Source of the DNA: Modestobacter sp. DSM 44400
Lineage (GTDB): Bacteria; Actinomycetota; Actinomycetes; Mycobacteriales; Geodermatophilaceae
Assembly (NCBI RefSeq): GCF_900107175.1
Contig: NZ_FNOZ01000020.1
Coordinates: 20,796-84,795, forward strand
Direction of reading: 5' to 3'
DNA: 64,000 nucleotides
This document shows positions 27,727 through 37,668 of the stretch, piece after piece (positions within the stretch are counted from its first letter, which is position 1; each line of letters begins with the position of its first letter). The notes below the pieces were generated by a model. The model was not told the DNA's origin, made no database searches, and was given only the letters and a program-made list of their open reading frames with translations. Both the position numbers and the translations under genes were made by a program.

Positions 27727-28373
27727 CCTTCCGGTGACCGACCGCCCCTGGACGACGGTCACCGTCCCCGCACATGTCGCCTTGTCCCCAGGGCTGTGCA
27801 CAGGTTGGGGAGAGCGGTTGCGCACTCCCGACCATCGGGCAACCGCCTGGCCGAGGGCCCGCCGCCGTGGCCGGGCCCCCCGCTGACCTGCGACGTCCAC
27901 CGTTGCGCCGCCCGCTGTCCACATCCTGCGGACGACGCTGGGGGCCTCCACGGCGCCTGCCGCGGTCGGGGGCAGGGCATGGGGACGACCCTGGGTGCCG
28001 CCAGGGGACGGCGGGTGGAGACCGGTCGTGGACGGTGCACAGCGGTCGAGTTGTCCACGTGTCGACACAGGAAGACGGTTCACGGCTCACAGCGCACCAA
28101 CAGGGCCATTTCGGGGGTGACCTCCACGAAGGGGCTCGATCCCCAGGTTCCACATACGTGATGACGAAGATGAAGTACTTCTCTCCAGGTGTTCTCCAAC
28201 CACATTCAGGATGGGGACGTGCCGGTCCGGGGCCCGGACGGAACCGCCGAGCGGGCAGGGACGAGGGCAGTGGAGACGCGGGGGGCCTGCGCAGGAGAGG
28301 ATGGTCGCCGCACACCGCGCCGGACCAGCCAGCGCAGCCGAGCAGTGTGCACCGACAAGGGGTGGGGTACAGC
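27727..28373. other. oriC (dnaA-dnaN intergenic region)
   Basis: 647 bp without a gene. DnaA-box-like nonamers: TTGTCCCCA 27782-27790, CTGTGCACA 27794-27802, CTGTCCACA 27915-27923, GGTGCACA 28034-28041, TTGTCCACG 28051-28059. The AT-richest stretch is about 28146-28206, a candidate unwinding element next to dnaN, containing the palindrome GAAGTACTTC (28172-28181). In actinobacteria the dnaA-dnaN gap is the standard origin. Confidence 0.85.
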
Positions 28374-29534
28374 ATGAAGTTCCGGGTGGCACGAGAGGTG
28401 CTCGCCGAGGCGGTCGCCTGGACGGCGCGCAGCCTGCCGCCGCGTCCCTCGGTGCCGGTGCTGGCCGGGATCATGTTGGAGGTCGAGGGCAACCAACTGT
28501 CGGTGTCCGGCTTCGATTACGAGGTCTCGGCGCGGTCGGAGATCGATGTTCAGTCCACCGAGGGCGGCCGTTCCCTGGTCCCCGGCCGGCTGCTCGCCGA
28601 GATCACCCGCGCGCTCCCGCCGCACCCGGTGGAGATCGTCGCCGAGGGCGCCCGGTTGTCGATCAGCTGCGGCAACGCGAAATTCAGCCTGCCGACGCTG
28701 CCGGTGGAGGACTACCCGTCCCTGCCGTCGATGCCCTCCACCGCAGGGGTCGTCGACAGTGACGCCTTCGCCGAGGCGGTCAGCCAGGTCGCCGTGGCCG
28801 CCGGCCGGGACGACACCTTGCCGATGCTGACCGGCGTCCGGCTGGAGATCGAGGACGACCTGGTCACACTGGCCGCCACCGACCGCTACCGGCTCGCGGT
28901 GCGCGAGTTCGCCTGGCGCCCGGAGACCCCTGGGTTGTCCGCGGCCGTGCTGGTCCCGGCGCGCACCCTGGCCGACGCGGCGAAGACGCTGACCAGTGGC
29001 CCCGAGGTCGTTCTCTCGTTGTCCTCCGGCGGCTCGGGCGAGGGCATCCTGGGCCTGTCGGGCAAGGACCGGCAGACCACGACCCGGCTGCTGGACGCCG
29101 AGTTCGTCAAGTACCGGGCGATCATGCCCAGCGAGTCGACCTCCAGCGCGATGCTGCCGGTGGCGCTCTTCACCGACGCGGCCAAGCGCGTCGCCCTGGT
29201 CGCCGAGCGGGGCACCCCGCTGCGTTGCGAGTTCACCCCGGGGCAGGTCACGCTGCGCGCCGGTGGCACCGACGACGAGGGTCAGGCGGAGGAGCGCTGC
29301 GACGTCGACTTCGACGGGGACGCGCTGACCATCGGCTTCAACCCGACATTTCTGCTCGACGGGCTGGCCGCGGTGCACACCGACCGGGCGCGGCTGGACT
29401 TCACCACCGCGCTGAAGCCCGCCGTCCTCTCCGGCGTCGCAGAGCCGGCCGCCGATGACGGTGGCGAGCAGCGCCCGGCCGAGCGCCCGGGCAGCTACCG
29501 CTACCTGATCATGCCGGTGCGACTGCCCGGCTGA
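28374..29534 (+). CDS. dnaN: DNA polymerase III sliding clamp, beta subunit
   Basis: 386 residues, the usual clamp length with three repeated domains. Start KFRVAREVLAEAVAWTARSLPPRPSVPVLAG is typical, and the ATDRYRLAVRE segment in domain 2 and C-terminal YLIMPVRL match the family. It forms the ring that tethers polymerase III. ATG 28374 follows the origin. A long constant-loop repeat begins just past the stop. Confidence 0.98.
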   Translation: MKFRVAREVLAEAVAWTARSLPPRPSVPVLAGIMLEVEGNQLSVSGFDYEVSARSEIDVQSTEGGRSLVPGRLLAEITRALPPHPVEIVAEGARLSISCGNAKFSLPTLPVEDYPSLPSMPSTAGVVDSDAFAEAVSQVAVAAGRDDTLPMLTGVRLEIEDDLVTLAATDRYRLAVREFAWRPETPGLSAAVLVPARTLADAAKTLTSGPEVVLSLSSGGSGEGILGLSGKDRQTTTRLLDAEFVKYRAIMPSESTSSAMLPVALFTDAAKRVALVAERGTPLRCEFTPGQVTLRAGGTDDEGQAEERCDVDFDGDALTIGFNPTFLLDGLAAVHTDRARLDFTTALKPAVLSGVAEPAADDGGEQRPAERPGSYRYLIMPVRLPG

Positions 29535-29537
29535 AGT

Positions 29538-29594
29538 AGGACCACCCTTCCCCCCACGCCTCGCAAGCTCGGCGCGGGCCCCTGAAGGGTGGCC
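29538..29594. repeat. Constant-loop intergenic stem-loop, long form, after dnaN
   Basis: Core TCGCAAGCTC (29561-29570) between CGCC and GGCG, with outer arms ACCACCCTTC / GAAGGGTGGC. Same family as 2901-2956 and 41247-41302. Confidence 0.75.
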
Positions 29595-29721
29595 GTTCCA
29601 GGACGTCACCGTGCTCGGCGCGGGGCCCTGGACGGGGCCGCGGGGGGTCCGTCGCGCGGCTGCCGCCGGCGACGAGCACGATGGCGGGGGAACGTCCGCC
29701 GAGAAGGAGAGGGACCGAATC

Positions 29722-30650
<929 letters not shown>

Positions 30651-30654
<4 letters not shown>

Positions 30655-30672
30655 CCGAGCCGGCGAGGTCAC
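30651..30672. repeat. Stop-embedded constant-loop hairpin, gnd
   Basis: Perfect arms GTGACC and GGTCAC around GAGCCGGCGA (reverse complement TCGCCGGCTC). The gnd stop TGA is within the left arm. Confidence 0.8.
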
Positions 30673-30693
30673 CCGGATGAACCACATCGCTGG

Positions 30694-31902
30694 ATGGGTG
30701 TGACCGTGTACGTCCGGCACCTGCAGGTCGGCCAGTTCCGCAGCTGGGAGTCCGCCGACCTGGCGCTGACCCCCGGCCCGACGGTGCTGGTCGGTCGCAA
30801 CGGCCAGGGCAAGACCAACCTGGTCGAGGCGGTCGGCTACCTGGCCACGCTGAGCAGTCACCGGGTCTCCTCCGACGCGCCGCTGGTGCGGCACGGCGCC
30901 AGCCAGGCCGTCGTCCGCGCCGCGCTGCGCCGCGACGAGCGTGAGCTGCTCGTCGAGGTGGAGATCAACCCCGGGCGGGCCAACCGGGTGCGGGTCAACC
31001 GGGCGCCGCTGCCCCGACCGCGTGAGCTGCTCGGGCTGGTCAAGACCGTGCTGTTCGCCCCGGAGGACCTCTCCCTGGTGCGCGGCGACCCGGCCGAGCG
31101 GCGCCGATTCCTCGACGACCTCCTGGTGACGCGCACACCGCGGCTGGCCGGGGTGCGCAGCGACTACGAGCGGGTCCTCAAACAGCGCAACGCCCTGCTG
31201 AAGACGGCGAAGCTGGCGCGGGGCAACGCGCTGGCCACCCTGGACGTGTGGGACGGCCACCTCACCGATCTCGGCGGTCAGTTGCTCGCCGCCCGGCTGC
31301 AGCTGGTCACCGCCCTGGCGCCGCATGTCGCCGCGGCCTACGCCGGGGTGGCCGGTCCGGGCGCGGACGCCGCAGCGCTGGGCTACGCCAGCACCGTCCC
31401 GTTGGCCGGCGAAGGCGCTCCACTGGGTCCCGACCGGGCGCTGCCCGGCGCCGCCGAGCTGTCCGCCGCGCTGGCGGCCCGGGTCGCCGAGCGCCGCGGC
31501 GAGGAGGTCGACCGGGGAGTCACCCTGGTCGGCCCGCACCGCGACGACCTGGTCCTGCACCTCGGACCGGCGCCGGCCAAGGGGTACGCCAGCCACGGCG
31601 AGTCCTGGTCCCTCGCCCTCGCCCTCAAGCTGGCCTGCTTCGCGCTGCTGCGCGCCGAGGGCGAGGACCCGATCCTGGTTCTGGACGACGTCTTCGCCGA
31701 GCTGGACGCCGGCCGGCGCACGGCGCTGGCCGCGGTGGCCGCCACCGCCGAGCAGACGCTGATCACTGCGGCCGTGGCCGAGGACGTCCCCGCCGCACTG
31801 CGCGGCACCCGGGTGCAGGTGGCCGACGGCCAGGCGGTCGTCCTGCCGTTCTCCGCAGACATGGCCATCCCTGCGGACGTCGGGCCGGTGTCCGGTGGCT
31901 GA
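30694..31902 (+). CDS. recF: DNA replication and repair protein RecF
   Basis: 402 residues, an SMC-like ATPase for recombinational gap repair. Walker [14 protein letters not shown] is near 32-45, the signature region [14 protein letters not shown] and Walker [13 protein letters not shown] lie toward the C-terminus. The family start reads [14 protein letters not shown], so GTG 30700 or 30706 may be the true start. The 3' end overlaps dciA by eight bases. Confidence 0.95.
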   Translation: MGVTVYVRHLQVGQFRSWESADLALTPGPTVLVGRNGQGKTNLVEAVGYLATLSSHRVSSDAPLVRHGASQAVVRAALRRDERELLVEVEINPGRANRVRVNRAPLPRPRELLGLVKTVLFAPEDLSLVRGDPAERRRFLDDLLVTRTPRLAGVRSDYERVLKQRNALLKTAKLARGNALATLDVWDGHLTDLGGQLLAARLQLVTALAPHVAAAYAGVAGPGADAAALGYASTVPLAGEGAPLGPDRALPGAAELSAALAARVAERRGEEVDRGVTLVGPHRDDLVLHLGPAPAKGYASHGESWSLALALKLACFALLRAEGEDPILVLDDVFAELDAGRRTALAAVAATAEQTLITAAVAEDVPAALRGTRVQVADGQAVVLPFSADMAIPADVGPVSGG

Positions 31903-32395
31903 GGAGCGCCCGGCCCGGCCCTCGGACATCGCCCGCGCCGCGCTGGACGCCGCCCGCGCGGCGTCGGCCGCCCGCCCGCAGCCGACCCGCCGGCGGGTCG
32001 CCGGACCGCGGCGCCGGTGGACCGGGCCGCACCCGGGCGCCGACGACCCGCAGCTGCTGGGGTCGCTGGTCGACTCGCTGGTCACCCAGCAGGACTGGAC
32101 GTCGCGCACCAAGGTCGGCGCGGTCTTCGGCCGTTGGGACACCCTTGTCGGACCCGACATCGCCGAGCACTGCCGGCCGCAGTCGCTGTCGGAGGGTGAG
32201 CTGCTGGTCATCGCGGAGTCGACCGCCTGGGCGACCCAGCTGCGGCTGATGGCCCCCTCGATCCTGGCCAAGCTGCACGCGCAGGTGGGCGGGGACGTCG
32301 TGACCCGGCTGCGCGTTGTGGGACCGACGGCACCGAACTGGAAGAAGGGCCCGCGCACCGTGCGCGGACGCGGGCCACGCGACACCTACGGCTGA
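31895..32395 (+). CDS. dciA: DciA family (DUF721) replicative helicase loader
   Basis: 166 residues. The DUF721 core is in the second half ([46 protein letters not shown]). DciA proteins interact with DnaB and load it in bacteria lacking DnaC. The Arg/Ala-rich N-terminus is disordered. GTG 31895 overlaps the end of recF, so the two are probably co-translated. Confidence 0.93.
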   Translation: MAEERPARPSDIARAALDAARAASAARPQPTRRRVAGPRRRWTGPHPGADDPQLLGSLVDSLVTQQDWTSRTKVGAVFGRWDTLVGPDIAEHCRPQSLSEGELLVIAESTAWATQLRLMAPSILAKLHAQVGGDVVTRLRVVGPTAPNWKKGPRTVRGRGPRDTYG

Positions 32396-32463
32396 GCGAG
32401 GAGCCCCATGGAACGCTTGACAGCACGGCGTAGCCGTTCCCTGCCTGCACCGGAGGTGGGTCG

Positions 32464-33405
32464 ATGAGCAGCCCCCACGACCGCGACGGCTTCGATGACC
32501 GCGGACCCGGCGACTGGCAGGAACCCGAACACCTCGCCGAGGGCGGCGGCGAGGGCACCGGGGCCGCCGACCGGCCCGCGGACCCACCGAACGCAGCCCC
32601 GGGCCCATCCACCGGGAGCACCGCCTGGCAGCCCCCGGGTTGGGACCTGCCCACCGTGGAGCCCGAGCGCTCGACGATCGAGCCCGCGGTTCCGCAGTCG
32701 CAGCCGCCGGCCCCCGACGAACGCCAGGACGACGCCCTCCCACCGGCCGAGCAGGCGCCAAGTGGTCCCCGCGGGCTGTTCGGCCCGCGCCGGCGCCGGG
32801 AGCCCGGCGCCGCGGAGCAGGTGTTCCGGCGGGAGACCGACCCGGTCGGCGTCCAGGCCTGGGCGCTGCACCACGGCTGGGTGGCCTCCGACGGCACCGG
32901 GCCACAGGACGCACCGCTGGTCGACCTGGTGCGCTCGGCGCCGGTGCGCCCGGCCAAGGAGGACTGCCCGGGCAACGTCGTCCGCGGCCGGGGCATGGGC
33001 CTGGACCTGGTCGCCTTCGACGTCGTCTACGAGACGCCCCGCTACGCCGTGCCCCGGTGGGCGGTCACCGCTGCGCCGGTGCTGGGCGACGTCCCGTCCT
33101 TCCGGCTGACCCCGGCCCGGTTCTGGAAGCACCGCACCGGCGGGCTGCTGCAGGTTCCCAGCGGCGACCCGGAGTTCGACCTGCGCTGGGTGCTGCTCGC
33201 CGCCGTCGACGGCCCGCAGGTGCGCCGGGTGGTCGAGGACCCGGTGGTCCGCCAGCTGCTGCTGGGCACCGACGACGGTGACGAGCTGTGGTCGGCTGCC
33301 GGCTTCGTGGCCGCCGTGCGCCCGGACGGGCACCGTCCGCAGCTGATCGAGCACCACGCCCGGCTGCTGGCCGTCGTGGTCGGCGCGCTCGCCGCCGCGG
33401 CCTGA
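32464..33405 (+). CDS. Conserved hypothetical protein between dciA and an ABC exporter
   Basis: 313 residues, not recognised. The first 110 are acidic, Pro-rich and probably disordered. The rest is a compact domain beginning FRRETDPVGVQAWALHHGWV, with several Trp and hydrophobic strands, and ends in a hydrophobic AVVVGALAAAA. There is no signal peptide and no catalytic motif that I can name. An AGGTGGG-type site precedes ATG 32464. A perfect 7-bp hairpin spans its stop codon (33397-33414). Confidence 0.75.
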   Translation: MSSPHDRDGFDDRGPGDWQEPEHLAEGGGEGTGAADRPADPPNAAPGPSTGSTAWQPPGWDLPTVEPERSTIEPAVPQSQPPAPDERQDDALPPAEQAPSGPRGLFGPRRRREPGAAEQVFRRETDPVGVQAWALHHGWVASDGTGPQDAPLVDLVRSAPVRPAKEDCPGNVVRGRGMGLDLVAFDVVYETPRYAVPRWAVTAAPVLGDVPSFRLTPARFWKHRTGGLLQVPSGDPEFDLRWVLLAAVDGPQVRRVVEDPVVRQLLLGTDDGDELWSAAGFVAAVRPDGHRPQLIEHHARLLAVVVGALAAAA

Positions 33406-33414
33406 GCAGGCCGC
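33397..33414. other. Hairpin across the hypothetical gene's stop codon
   Basis: Perfect 7-bp arms GCGGCCT and AGGCCGC with a GAGC loop. The stop TGA is partly in the arm. It is adjacent to a possible CTG start (33416) of the exporter gene. Confidence 0.65.
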
Positions 33415-33475
33415 CCTGAGCAGCGCCGCAGGCGGGGACGCCGGCGCCCTGCCCACCGCCGGGCTGCGGGAGCTG

Positions 33476-35203
33476 TTGCCGTTGCTCCGGCCGCACCGCC
33501 GTGCGCTGGTCGGGGCCGCGGTGCTCTCGCTGGTCTCCGCCGCCGCGGCGCTGGCCCAGCCGGCGCTGGTCGGCCGGGTCGTCGGCGCGGTCGGCTCCGG
33601 CCGCACGGTGCTGCCGGGGATCGGCGCGCTCGTCGTCGTGCTGGTGGCCGCGGCGGTGCTCGGTGCCGGCCAGCAGTACCTCCTGCAGCGGACGGCGGAG
33701 GGCATCGTCCTCACCACCCGCCGGACGCTGACCGACCGGCTGCTCCGGCTGCCGGTCGCCGAGTACGACCGGCGCCGGACCGGGGACCTGATGTCCCGCG
33801 TCGGCTCGGACACCACCCTGCTGCGGGCCACGGTCACCAGCGGCGTCATCGAGGTCGGCGGCTCGCTGGTGGTCGGCATCGGTGCGCTGGTGGCGATGGC
33901 GTTGGTCGACGTCTGGCTCCTGCTGGTGACGGTGGCCTCGGTCAGCGTCGGGGTAACCACGGCGGTGCTGGCCGCGCGGCGGGTTCGCGGGCTCGCGCGG
34001 CTGGCCCAGGAGCAGGTCGGCGCGATGAGCGCGGCAGTGGAACGGGCGCTGTCGGCGGTGCGCACCATCCGGGCCAGCGGGGCGACCGGCCGGGAGGTCG
34101 CCGTGGTCGGCACCCGCGCGGAGCGGACCTTCGACGCGGGGGTGCAGGTCGCCCGGCTGCAGGCGCTGGTCTCCCCGGCCGGGTCGATTGCCGTCCAGGG
34201 CGCCTTTCTGGCCGTGCTCGGCCTGGGCGGCTACCGGGTGGCCACCGGCTCGATCGCCGTGGCCGACCTGGTCTCCTTCATTCTCTACCTGTTCCTGTTG
34301 GTCATGCCGCTGGGTCAGGTGATCCGCGCCTACACCGAGCTGCAGACCGGGCTGGGTGCGCTGGCCCGGGTGCAGGAGGTGCTCGCGCTGGAGCCCGAGC
34401 GCGACGACGTGCCAGAGGCACCGCACCGCCCCGGGACGACGACTGTCCTGCGGCTGCCCGCCGCCGGGGACCCGACCCCGCTGCTCGAGCTGGACGGCGT
34501 CGACTTCGGCTACCCCGACGGCACGCAGGTGCTGCACGGCGTCTCCTTCGCCGTTTCGGCTGGCACCCGCACCGCGCTGGTCGGGCCCTCCGGCGCCGGG
34601 AAGTCCACGGTGCTGGCCCTGGTCGAGGGCTTCTACCCGCTGTCCGGCGGCGTACTGCGGTGGGCCGGCACCGACGTCCGCGAGCTGCCCCGGGCGGCGC
34701 TGCGCGCGCGGCTGGGCTACGTCGAGCAGGAGGCCCCGGTGCTCGCCGGCACCGTCCGGGACAACTTGCTGCTGGCCGCACCCGACGTCGGGGACGACCG
34801 GCTCTGGGCGGCACTGGCCGACGTGGGGCTGACCGAGCTCGTGCAGCGCTCGGCGCGCGGGCTGGACGTGCCGGTGGGGGACGACGGGGTGCTGCTGTCC
34901 GGCGGCGAGCGGCAGCGGCTGGCCATCGCCCGCTCTCTCCTGGCCCGGCCGGCGTTGCTGCTGCTGGACGAGCCGACGGCCAGCCTGGACGCCCGCAACG
35001 AGGGGTTGCTGCGCCGCACGCTGACCACCGCCGCGGCCGACCGCGCCCTGTTGGTAGTCGCCCACCGGCTGTCCACGGTCCTGGACAGCGACCAGATCGT
35101 GGTGCTGGACGGCGGCTGGGTGACCGCCGTCGGTACGCACCCGGAGCTGCTGGAGACAAGCCCGCTGTACCGCGAGCTCGCGACGGCGCAGCTGCTCGTC
35201 TGA
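33476..35203 (+). CDS. ABC exporter, fused permease and ATPase
   Basis: 575 residues from TTG. Six membrane helices in the first 300 residues form the type IV exporter permease. The nucleotide-binding domain has GPSGAGKST (Walker A), LLSGGERQRLAIAR (signature) and LLLLDEPTASLD (Walker B), so it is a complete half-transporter. Substrate unknown. No ATG or GTG lies nearby: TTG 33476 has GGGAG upstream, while a CTG at 33416 would add 20 residues that also look like exporter N-terminus. A parS site follows 10 bp past the stop. Confidence 0.87.
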   Translation: MPLLRPHRRALVGAAVLSLVSAAAALAQPALVGRVVGAVGSGRTVLPGIGALVVVLVAAAVLGAGQQYLLQRTAEGIVLTTRRTLTDRLLRLPVAEYDRRRTGDLMSRVGSDTTLLRATVTSGVIEVGGSLVVGIGALVAMALVDVWLLLVTVASVSVGVTTAVLAARRVRGLARLAQEQVGAMSAAVERALSAVRTIRASGATGREVAVVGTRAERTFDAGVQVARLQALVSPAGSIAVQGAFLAVLGLGGYRVATGSIAVADLVSFILYLFLLVMPLGQVIRAYTELQTGLGALARVQEVLALEPERDDVPEAPHRPGTTTVLRLPAAGDPTPLLELDGVDFGYPDGTQVLHGVSFAVSAGTRTALVGPSGAGKSTVLALVEGFYPLSGGVLRWAGTDVRELPRAALRARLGYVEQEAPVLAGTVRDNLLLAAPDVGDDRLWAALADVGLTELVQRSARGLDVPVGDDGVLLSGGERQRLAIARSLLARPALLLLDEPTASLDARNEGLLRRTLTTAAADRALLVVAHRLSTVLDSDQIVVLDGGWVTAVGTHPELLETSPLYRELATAQLLV

Positions 35204-35212
35204 GCCACCCGC

Positions 35213-35226
35213 GTTCCACGTGGAAC
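35213..35226. promoter_or_regulatory. parS site between the ABC exporter and gyrB
   Basis: Perfect GTTCCACGTGGAAC, the only intergenic copy in the window. Confidence 0.85.
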
Positions 35227-35470
35227 GAGAGCGGCACCAGCGCCCCGAGGACGGTGTGTCGACGTCCGGGCCAACACGGGTGGTGGTCGATGTGTCGGGA
35301 GGGGCTCTCGAGCGACGTCAGGGCGTGGATGGCGGCGCCCTGTGGTGCAGACCCGGTAGGCTGGGGGAGTCACACCGCCAGCAGCCCGCTGAGCGCCGTT
35401 CTGCGCCTCCGTCGACCCCGTCGTCGGTCCTGCGCGCCCGGCGCCTGGCTGCGCGAGAGAAGGGCCCCAC

Positions 35471-37513
35471 GTGGTCGCTCGACCCAGCACTCCGGCAATG
35501 GAGAACGCCTACTCCGGCAGCTCCATCACCGTCCTCGAGGGGCTGGAGGCGGTCCGCAAGCGCCCCGGCATGTACATCGGCTCCACGGGTGAGCGCGGGC
35601 TGCACCACATGGTGCAGGAGGTGGTCGACAACTCCGTCGACGAGGCGCTCGCCGGTTGGTGCGACACCGTCCGGGTCACCCTGCTGGCCGACGGCGGCGT
35701 GCGGGTGGAGGACAACGGCCGTGGCATCCCGGTCGACATGCACCCGGTCGAGAAGCGGCCGACCCTCGAGGTCATCATGACCACCCTGCACGCGGGTGGG
35801 AAGTTCGACGGCAAGAGCTACGGCGTCTCCGGTGGCCTGCACGGCGTCGGCGTCACCGTGGTCAACGCGCTGTCCAGTGAACTGGACGTCGAGATCTGGC
35901 GCGACGGTGTCGAGTGGCACCAGCACTACACCGAGAACAAGCCCGGCCCGCTGGAGCGCTTGGGCGAGACGACCAAGCGCGGCACCGCAATCACGTTCTG
36001 GGCCGACCCGTCGATCTTCGAGACAACGGTTTACTCCTTCGACACGATCAGCCGCCGGCTGCAGGAGATGGCCTTCCTCAACAAGGGCCTGACCATCATC
36101 CTGCGCGACGAGCGGCCCGGTCAGAGCAAGGCTGAGACCGGCCTGGCCGACGAGATCCCGCTGGTCGAGACCGCCGTGGCCCCCGGTCATGAGGAGGAGG
36201 CGTTCGAGCCGACCGAGATCACCTACCGGTACGACGGTGGCCTGGTCGACTACGTCGCGCACATCAACCGCCGCAAGACTCCGATCCACCGCTCCGTGAT
36301 CGGCTTCTCCGCCGACGGGGTCGGCAAGAACGACACGGCGATGTCGCTGGAAGTGGCGATGCAGTGGTCGGACGCCTACTCCGAGTCGGTGCACACCTTC
36401 GCCAACATCATCAACACCCACGAGGGCGGCACCCACGAGGAGGGCTTCCGTGCGGCGCTGACCTCGATCGTCAACCGCTACGCGGTGGACAAGAAGATCC
36501 TCAAGGAGAAGGACGACAAGCTCACCGGCGACGACATCCGCGAGGGTCTGGCCGCGATCGTCTCGGTGAAGCTCGGCGACCCGCAGTTCGAGGGCCAGAC
36601 GAAGACCAAGCTGGGCAACACCGAGGTCAAGGGCTTCGTGCAGCGGGTCTGCAACGACCAGATCGGGCACTGGTTCGAGGCCAACCCCGCCGAGGCGAAG
36701 GTCATCATCACCAAGGCGGCCTCGGCCGCCCGGGCCCGTCGCGCCGCGCAGGACGCCCGCAAGCTGGCCCGCAAGAGCCTGCTCAGCGTGAGCGGGCTGC
36801 CGGGCAAGCTGTCGGACTGCCGCTCGACCGACCCGCGCAACTCCGAGGTCTACATCGTCGAGGGGGACTCGGCCGGCGGCTCGGCCAAGTCCGGTCGTGA
36901 CTCGATGTTCCAGGCGATCCTGCCCATCCGTGGCAAGATCATCAACGTCGAGAAGGCGCGCATCGACCGGGTGCTGAAGAACACCGAGGTCCAGTCCATG
37001 ATCACCGCCTTCGGTACCGGCATCCACGACGAGTTCGACCTGTCGAAGCTCCGGTATCACAAGATCGTGCTGATGGCCGACGCCGACGTCGACGGCCAGC
37101 ACATCCGCACGCTGCTGCTGACCCTGCTGTTCCGCTTCATGCGCCCGCTGGTCGAGGCTGGCCACGTCTACCTGGCCCAGCCCCCGCTGTACAAGATCAA
37201 GTGGGGGGCGAAGTTCGGTGACGAGTACGTCTATACCGACAAGGAGAAGGAAGCCGTCCTCAAGGTCGGCGCCGAGGCCGGTCGGAAGATCAAGGACGAC
37301 GCGATCCAGCGGTTCAAGGGCCTGGGCGAGATGGACGCCACGGAGCTGTGGGAGACCACGATGAACCCCGAGACCCGCATCCTGCTGCAGGTCACGCTGG
37401 AGGACGCCGCGGCGGCCGACGAGCTGTTCAGCATCCTGATGGGCGAGGACGTCGAGGCCCGCCGGAGCTTCATCACCCGCAACGCCCGCGACGTCCGGTT
37501 CCTGGACGTCTGA
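35471..37513 (+). CDS. gyrB: DNA gyrase subunit B
   Basis: 680 residues. ATPase subunit of gyrase. The GHKL ATPase has [20 protein letters not shown] and [12 protein letters not shown]; the TOPRIM domain has [14 protein letters not shown] and DADVDGQHI; the C-terminus ends [16 protein letters not shown] as expected. GTG 35471 was kept; ATG 35498 ([10 protein letters not shown]) is an alternative that loses nine residues. The gyrA start lies 155 bp downstream. Confidence 0.98.
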   Translation: MVARPSTPAMENAYSGSSITVLEGLEAVRKRPGMYIGSTGERGLHHMVQEVVDNSVDEALAGWCDTVRVTLLADGGVRVEDNGRGIPVDMHPVEKRPTLEVIMTTLHAGGKFDGKSYGVSGGLHGVGVTVVNALSSELDVEIWRDGVEWHQHYTENKPGPLERLGETTKRGTAITFWADPSIFETTVYSFDTISRRLQEMAFLNKGLTIILRDERPGQSKAETGLADEIPLVETAVAPGHEEEAFEPTEITYRYDGGLVDYVAHINRRKTPIHRSVIGFSADGVGKNDTAMSLEVAMQWSDAYSESVHTFANIINTHEGGTHEEGFRAALTSIVNRYAVDKKILKEKDDKLTGDDIREGLAAIVSVKLGDPQFEGQTKTKLGNTEVKGFVQRVCNDQIGHWFEANPAEAKVIITKAASAARARRAAQDARKLARKSLLSVSGLPGKLSDCRSTDPRNSEVYIVEGDSAGGSAKSGRDSMFQAILPIRGKIINVEKARIDRVLKNTEVQSMITAFGTGIHDEFDLSKLRYHKIVLMADADVDGQHIRTLLLTLLFRFMRPLVEAGHVYLAQPPLYKIKWGAKFGDEYVYTDKEKEAVLKVGAEAGRKIKDDAIQRFKGLGEMDATELWETTMNPETRILLQVTLEDAAAADELFSILMGEDVEARRSFITRNARDVRFLDV

Positions 37514-37583
37514 CACCTCCGGTGTAGGCAAGGAACGGCTTCGCCGTACTGGAAACTTATTGACAGAGCACCGCCTCCGGCGG

Positions 37584-37641
37584 GAGGTGGATGAATGCAC
37601 CGGCCACTCGCAAGCTCCCGGCCTGCGGATTCATCCACCTC
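37584..37641. repeat. 13-bp perfect inverted repeat between gyrB and gyrA
   Basis: GAGGTGGATGAAT (37584-37596) and ATTCATCCACCTC (37629-37641) enclose 32 nt that include TCGCAAGCTC (37608-37617), the constant-loop core, flanked by GGCC on both sides. It ends 27 bp before the gyrA GTG and could sequester its leader. Confidence 0.8.
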
Positions 37642-37668
37642 TGTGCACCGACTTGTGGAGAACCAGAC

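Noticed and set aside
37560..37565. TTGACA as a gyrA -35 element
   Set aside because: No acceptable -10 lies 16-19 bp downstream; the position is occupied by the hairpin arm.
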